Source: Streptomyces sp. DH24
GTDB taxonomy: Bacteria > Actinomycetota > Actinomycetes > Streptomycetales > Streptomycetaceae
Length of the DNA: 64,000 nt
NCBI RefSeq assembly: GCF_029813775.1
Contig: NZ_JARVKW010000002.1
Coordinates: forward strand, 62,001 to 126,000
Direction: 5' to 3'
Below the pieces are notes generated by a model. It was not told the origin of the DNA and ran no database searches. It was given only the letters and a program-made list of their open reading frames with translations. Below are positions 60,152 to 64,000 of the stretch, piece after piece (positions within the stretch are counted from its first letter, which is position 1; each line of letters starts with the position of its first letter). The translations under genes were made by a program, and so were the position numbers.

Positions 60152-60391
60152 TCAGCCGTCGCGGGCCGTCCGGAAGGGCCGGCCCGGCCGGACGGCCACG
60201 TCACCGGCGTAGCGCAGTCGGGCGCCGGCGGCCTCCGGGCCCGGCTGCCCGGTCGGTGCATCGGCGCTGTGGACCTTGTACCGGCACAGCACGTTCGGCG
60301 TGCTGGGGTGCGGCAGCCGGACCTCTCCCGCCCCCTCGGTCATCGTCCCCGTGGCGCCCCGGCGCGGGCCGCTCGTCACGTAGTAGCGCAT
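60152..60391 (-). CDS. Small hypothetical protein
   Basis: Possible 79-residue protein starting MRYYVTSGPRRGATGTM; beta-rich with one Cys and a basic tail. The upstream sequence has only a weak ribosome binding site. It could be a real orphan gene or a remnant, since the adjacent 400 bp contains two decayed genes. Codon bias is compatible with coding, but no family is recognised. Confidence 0.4.
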   Translation of the reverse strand: MRYYVTSGPRRGATGTMTEGAGEVRLPHPSTPNVLCRYKVHSADAPTGQPGPEAAGARLRYAGDVAVRPGRPFRTARDG

Positions 60392-60421
60392 GACGGGCAG
60401 GCTACGGGACCGCCGTCGCCC

Positions 60422-60545
60422 TCAGCGGCCGCCCCGTGGTGTCACCAGGCCCGATTCGTGGGCCGGCACCACGAGTTGGGCGTTGTCCCGGGCGTGGAGC
60501 TTGGTCATGGCCCGGTTGATGTGGGTCTTCGTGGTCGTCGGGCTG
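60422..60545 (-). pseudogene. 3' fragment of a NarL-type response regulator
   Basis: Minus-strand sequence reads LSPTTTKTHINRAMTKLHAR followed by DNAQLVVPAHESGLVTP and a stop at 60422, which is the C-terminal half of a LuxR/NarL DNA-binding domain. The receiver domain and the first half of the helix-turn-helix are missing. The fragment ends abruptly near 60545, where a fragment of another gene begins. Confidence 0.75.
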
Positions 60546-60546
60546 A

Positions 60547-60799
60547 GTACGCGGCGTCGATCGCCGTCCTGGACACCTGGGTGCGCACGGGCCGCAAGCC
60601 GACCCCGCACTCGATCGCCGCTTCCCGCCCCGCCTTCGACAGCGGGTACGGCGACGGCTGCTTCTACCGCCCCGAGTTCGGCCCGGCGCCGTACGCGTCA
60701 CGCGTCCTGCCCCCGCCGGGCGGGCTCACCCGGCCCGCGATGACCGCCGCGCAGGAGCACGGCTGGAGGGGGATCGAGGGCGTGGGCATCGCTCCCTGA
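60547..60799 (+). pseudogene. 3' fragment of a probable secreted hydrolase
   Basis: Plus-strand sequence from about 60547 reads YAASIAVLDTWVRTGRKPTP, then FYRPEFGPAPYASRVLPPPG and AMTAAQEHGWRGIEGVGIAP, ending at 60799. It has the look of the C-terminal tail of an alpha/beta-hydrolase-like exported protein, but no start codon, signal peptide or catalytic part. Its truncated 5' side abuts the response-regulator fragment on the other strand. Confidence 0.5.
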
Positions 60800-60919
60800 C
60801 CGCGCCGACTCCCTTGTCCCGTCAAGGACTCACCAGGGCGTGGCCATGGATTCCCCATGCTCCGGCCACGGTTCGGTAGCGGTGCGAGGGGCACCGGGAT
60901 TCAGACATACGTTCATTTC

Positions 60920-61663
60920 GTGAACTCTCCTTCTCCTGCGGCCATTTCACTGCCCGCCGAGCCGAAGCCCGCCCGCCGCTCGCTGCTGCGAGGCGCTCTG
61001 AGCGGGGCGGCGGCCGTCGGCGCCGCACTCGCCGTCGGCGTCTCCCCCGCGTCCGCCGCGCCCCGTCCGCGTCCACGCCCCGGCACGCCCGCCGAGGCGC
61101 TGCGCGAGCTGGAGGCCGGCAACCGGCGGTGGCGCACCTACCGTGAGAAGCACCCGGACGAGACGCGTGACGTCCGTGAGGCGCTGATATCGGGCCAGCA
61201 TCCTTTCGCCGTGGTGCTGAGCTGCGTCGACTCGCGTGTGCCCCCGGAGCTGGTGTTCGACCAGGGCCTCGGCGATCTGCTCACCGTGCGCAGCGCCGGT
61301 GAGGTCCTGGACGAGGCGGTGCTCGGCAGCGTTGCCTACGGCGTGCTGGAGCTGAACATCCCACTGGTCCTGGTGCTCGGTCACCAGTCGTGCGGTGCCG
61401 TGCGCGCGGCGGTCGAGGCCGAGGAGTCCGGCGAGCGGCTGCCCGCCCACATCCAGTACCTCGCCGATCAGATCACCCCGGCCATCGACCACAGCCTGGA
61501 GGGCGACGCCCGTGTCGACGCGACAGTCGACGCCAACGTGCGGCTGGTGCGCGCCCGTCTGGCGGCGGAACCGGACCTCGCCACGCGAGTGGCCGCCGGC
61601 CGCCTCGCGGTCGTGGGGGCACGCTACGAGCTGACGAACCAGCGCGTGCACCGCGTCGACTGA
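60920..61663 (+). CDS. Tat-exported beta-carbonic anhydrase
   Basis: Zinc enzyme of about 247 residues interconverting CO2 and bicarbonate. The N-terminal twin-arginine signal ARRSLLRGALSGAAAVGAAL (about 15-34) ends near ASA-AP, so the enzyme should act outside the membrane. Zinc ligands: Cys in VVLSCVDSRVPPEL (with the Asp-Arg dyad) and His plus Cys in VLGHQSCGAVRAA. AGEVLDEAVLGSVAYGVLEL is typical of the family. GTG at 60920 has no clear ribosome binding site; an in-frame ATG at 60857 is the alternative. Most beta-class enzymes are cytoplasmic, so export is notable. It appears monocistronic. Confidence 0.9.
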   Translation: MNSPSPAAISLPAEPKPARRSLLRGALSGAAAVGAALAVGVSPASAAPRPRPRPGTPAEALRELEAGNRRWRTYREKHPDETRDVREALISGQHPFAVVLSCVDSRVPPELVFDQGLGDLLTVRSAGEVLDEAVLGSVAYGVLELNIPLVLVLGHQSCGAVRAAVEAEESGERLPAHIQYLADQITPAIDHSLEGDARVDATVDANVRLVRARLAAEPDLATRVAAGRLAVVGARYELTNQRVHRVD

Positions 61664-61704
61664 GACGCCCGGGCGCAGCTGCCCGACCGGTCGGTCCGGC
61701 CGTA

Positions 61705-61786
61705 CCGGACGCGGCCTCCCGCAGAAGCCGGGGAGGGCAGTCGTGCCGGACGCGGCCTCCCGCAGAAGTTGGGGAGGGCAGTCGTG
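61705..61786. repeat. 41-bp tandem duplication after the carbonic anhydrase gene
   Basis: Two copies (61705-61745, 61746-61786) of a unit beginning CCGGACGCGGCCTCCCGCAG, differing at two bases (CC versus TT in AGAAGCCG/AGAAGTTG). Each copy can fold as a CCTCCC...GGGAGG hairpin, so the array may be a duplicated terminator of the upstream gene. Confidence 0.8.
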
Positions 61787-61839
61787 CCGACCTCACCCGA
61801 CCGGCGTTCGCAGGGCCGCCGTCGGGTAGCATCCAGCCC

Positions 61840-61905
61840 ATGTCGAGCCCCGAGGCATCCAAGGTGGGGGCTTTCGGTCACGCCGTCAGCCCCCTGAACC
61901 ACTGA
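61840..61905 (+). CDS. Possible leader peptide ORF upstream of the Cmx-type exporter
   Basis: Open frame of 21 codons, MSSPEASKVGAFGHAVSPLN plus His, starting 7 nt after TAGCAT (61827-61832), a plausible -10, so it may be leaderless. It ends 140 bp before the exporter start. That gap contains two copies of CCGGTAACCGC (61907-61917, 61922-61932) and a hairpin at 61941-61955 (GCCGC/GCGGC). Chloramphenicol exporters in actinobacteria can be controlled by ribosome-stalling leader peptides; whether this one does so is inference. Confidence 0.4.
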   Translation: MSSPEASKVGAFGHAVSPLNH

Positions 61906-62045
61906 GCCGGTAACCGCTGATCCGGTAACCGCGTCGTCCCGCCGCGCGCTGCGGCCGGACACGTGTGCCCCGTGGACCCGTGGGGTGTTGACCGCGGTGA
62001 CGAGACGTCTCCTTCTCGTGCTTCTCCTCACCTCGGAGCCTCTCG

Positions 62046-63224
62046 ATGCCTCTCCCCCTGTACGTGCTTGCCCTGGCCGTCTTCGCCATGGGCACATCGG
62101 AGTTCATGCTCGCCGGTCTCCTGCCGGACATCGCCTCGGATCTCGACGTGACGGTCGGGGCGGCGGGCACACTCACCTCGGCGTTCGCCGTCGGGATGAT
62201 CGTCGGAGCGCCGCTCATGGCCGCGCTCGCCCGCAACTGGCCGCCGCGCTCCAGCCTTCTGGGGTTCGTCGGGGTGTTCTTGGCGGCCCATGCCGTGGCC
62301 GCCGCCACGTCGAGTTTTCCCGTCCTGTTCGCGACCCGGGTGGCCGCGGCGCTCGCGAACGCGGGGTTCCGGGCCGTGGCCCTGACGACGGCCACGACTC
62401 TGGTGGCACCCGCCAAGAAGGGGCGGGCGCTCGCCGTGCTGCTGTCCGGCACGACGCTGGCCACGATCGCCGGTGTCCCGGGCGGAGCCGTGCTCGGCGC
62501 CTGGCTCGGGTGGCGGGCCACCTTCTGGGCGGTCGCCGTGCTCTGCCTGCCCGCCGCCCTCGGCATCCTCGCGGGCATCCCGGCCCGCCCCGTGCGGCAG
62601 GACGGCACGGGGCGACCGGCTCTGCGCTCGGAGCTGGCGCAGCTCGCCGGTCCGCGGCTGATCGTGGTCATGGGGCTCGGCGCGCTGGTGAACGCGGCGA
62701 CGTTCGCGAGTTTCACCTTCCTCGCTCCGGTGGTCACGGACACCGCCGGGCTGGGTGAGCTGTGGGTGCCCGTCGCCCTGATGCTGTTCGGCGCCGGTTC
62801 CTTCGCCGGTGTGACCGTCGCCGGCCGGTACTCCGACCGGCGTCCGGGCCTGGTCGTCGCCGTCTGCGGCCCGCTGCTCCTCGTCGGCTGGCCCGCCCTC
62901 GCGGTACTGGCCGACAGGCCGGCGGCGCTGCTCGTCCTCGTCTGCGTGCAGGGGGCGCTGTCGTTCGCGCTGGGCAGCACGCTGATCGCGCGGATCCTGT
63001 ACGAGGCGGCGCCGGCGCCCACCATGGCCGGCTCCTACGCGACCGCCGCGCTCAACACGGGCGCCGCCGCCGGGCCGCTCGTCGCCGCGACCACCCTCGG
63101 CACGGCGGCCGGGAACGTCGGCCCGCTGTGGGCCAGCGCCCTCCTCGTCGCCGTCGCGCTGCTCGTCGTCCTCCCCCTCCGCGACGCCGTCACGGCGGGC
63201 CGGAACGAGGAGGCGCCCGCCTGA
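62046..63224 (+). CDS. Chloramphenicol efflux MFS transporter, Cmx/CmlR type
   Basis: Twelve-segment drug:H+ antiporter of 392 residues. The N-terminus YVLALAVFAMGTSEFMLAGL is the signature of the Cmx/CmrA/CmlR group that exports chloramphenicol in actinobacteria. GVPGGAVLGAWLGWRATFW (motif C region) and LAALARNWPPRS in place of motif A are consistent with it. Some members export other phenicols or unknown compounds, so chloramphenicol is a family-based prediction. ATG at 62046 has GGAG 7-8 nt upstream, partly complementary to a CTCC just before it. A short ORF and repeats upstream suggest attenuation control. Confidence 0.85.
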   Translation: MPLPLYVLALAVFAMGTSEFMLAGLLPDIASDLDVTVGAAGTLTSAFAVGMIVGAPLMAALARNWPPRSSLLGFVGVFLAAHAVAAATSSFPVLFATRVAAALANAGFRAVALTTATTLVAPAKKGRALAVLLSGTTLATIAGVPGGAVLGAWLGWRATFWAVAVLCLPAALGILAGIPARPVRQDGTGRPALRSELAQLAGPRLIVVMGLGALVNAATFASFTFLAPVVTDTAGLGELWVPVALMLFGAGSFAGVTVAGRYSDRRPGLVVAVCGPLLLVGWPALAVLADRPAALLVLVCVQGALSFALGSTLIARILYEAAPAPTMAGSYATAALNTGAAAGPLVAATTLGTAAGNVGPLWASALLVAVALLVVLPLRDAVTAGRNEEAPA

Positions 63225-63418
63225 CGAGGCCGCCCGTCGGGGGGCGTCGCGCCATCGCCTGGAGTCCCCGCGCGCATCCGGCGATCCCGGCTCGGCGGAG
63301 GCACCGATCGCCTCGGTCCTGGGCGGCGGCCCTGCCGAGGGCCGTGGAACGGTTCGGCCGTCGGCCGCGTCGTCCCTCTTCGGGACACGGCGGCCGTGCC
63401 CCGGAGAGGAGGACCCCG

Positions 63419-64000
63419 GTGCGTACGGACGGGTTCGACAAGTGGATACGGCGGTTCGAGGACGAGCGCGAGCGCAGGCACGCCCAGGGCGACCCGGACT
63501 GGGAGCGGGGCGCGGCACTGCACCCGGCGGTGTGGGCGAGCATCCAGCGCTTCCAGGTCGGCGAGGACGGAGACGGCGCCAACCTCGTCGGCAAGGCGGA
63601 CGAGGCCGGTGACGCGGACTACGCGCAGGCGGTCCGCCTCTTCGTGGCCGAGGAACAGAACCACGCCCGGCTGCTCGCCCGGCTGCTGGCCGCGGGCGGG
63701 ATGCCGACGCTGAACGGCCACTGGAGCGACACGGTCTTCGTACGGCTGCGGCATCTGATGGGCCTGCGTCTGGAACTGCTGGTGCTGATGATCGCGGAGG
63801 TGGTGGCCCTGCGCTATTACCGCGCGCTGCGCGACGGCGCGGGCGACTCGCTCACCTCGGACGTCGCGGGACGCATCCTGGCCGACGAGCAGCGCCACGT
63901 CCCCTTCCACTGCCGTCGGTTGCACGCTTCGCTGGCCGAACTGCCCCGTGCCGTGCGGCGCCCGGTGATGGCTCTGTGGCAACTGCTCCTGCTCGCCGGC
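63419..64000 (+). CDS. Ferritin-like diiron protein (C-terminus beyond window)
   Basis: First 194 codons of a helical protein. Two ExxH-type diiron motifs occur about 90 residues apart: FVAEEQNHARLLARL (about 78-92) and LADEQRHVPFHCRRL (about 155-169), with EVVALRYYRALRDG between. This is the pattern of ferritin-like/rubrerythrin-type diiron carboxylate proteins. A hydrophobic stretch (LRLELLVLMIAEVVAL) lies in the third helix. GTG at 63419 has AGGAGGA 5-6 nt upstream. Function may be an oxygenase or iron-related; it cannot be specified. Confidence 0.75.
   Translation, partial: MRTDGFDKWIRRFEDERERRHAQGDPDWERGAALHPAVWASIQRFQVGEDGDGANLVGKADEAGDADYAQAVRLFVAEEQNHARLLARLLAAGGMPTLNGHWSDTVFVRLRHLMGLRLELLVLMIAEVVALRYYRALRDGAGDSLTSDVAGRILADEQRHVPFHCRRLHASLAELPRAVRRPVMALWQLLLLAG

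Overview
The window is high-GC actinobacterial DNA and almost certainly comes from a Streptomyces chromosome. The evidence is the very strong third-position GC bias, frequent GTG starts, AGGAGG-type ribosome binding sites, a complete conservon (sensor kinase, roadblock, DUF742, Ras-like GTPase), a spore-associated protein A homologue, a LAL-type LuxR regulator, a PucR/GAF regulator, and the rarity of TTA codons (four genes carry one). No rRNA, tRNA, CRISPR array or intact prophage was seen. The mix of secreted enzymes, small metabolic cassettes, lone regulators and decayed genes suits an accessory or chromosome-arm region.

Layout. 1-2403: C-truncated (window edge) molybdopterin nitrate reductase translationally coupled to a NarK transporter. 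2532-11262: a redox/ligase neighbourhood with an AMP-forming ligase, SRPBCC protein, quinone oxidoreductase, large LAL regulator, Old Yellow Enzyme and MFS exporter. 11695-14873: TTA-containing PucR-type regulator converging on a transposase-like gene that appears to have lost a catalytic Asp. 15231-18482: DsbA-like protein with a coupled tiny ribbon-helix-helix-like protein, then a GT4 glycosyltransferase with a coupled beta-rich partner. 18515-20499: LacI regulator divergent from a phytanoyl-CoA dioxygenase with a perfect 16-bp operator between them. 20580-27070: carbohydrate block with a decayed GH13 glucosidase (operator still visible), Tat-exported family 8 polysaccharide lyase, MOSC protein, intact GH13 glucosidase and a 29-bp tandem repeat. 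27365-30934: GNAT, excalibur, TPR and GAF/PAS genes.

31475-36199 is the most unusual part. It is a three-gene cassette: an AT-less ketosynthase-acyl carrier protein, a free-standing adenylation protein and a FAD oxidoreductase, the first two overlapping by ATGA. The conservon cvnABCD (36433-40537) follows immediately.

40872-48016: secreted lipase, SapA homologue, MHS transporter plus AnmK, secreted EEP-family hydrolase, then an SDR gene with a TetR-type operator, an internally deleted SDR remnant and a TetR regulator. 48143-55710: a four-module secreted PA14/propeller/CBM/DUF1080 protein, GNAT, two phosphotransferases (one frameshifted by a 2-bp insertion), and an ECF42-type sigma factor with its YCII/DGPF partner. 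55933-64000: HEAT-repeat-like protein, several small genes, M23 peptidase, a deletion scar joining the tails of two once-divergent genes, a Tat-exported beta-carbonic anhydrase, a Cmx-type chloramphenicol exporter preceded by a possible leader peptide, and an N-terminal part of a ferritin-like diiron protein cut by the window end.

All calls come from reading translated sequence and motifs; no database search was run. Start codons were chosen by ribosome binding site and family N-termini, and alternatives are stated.
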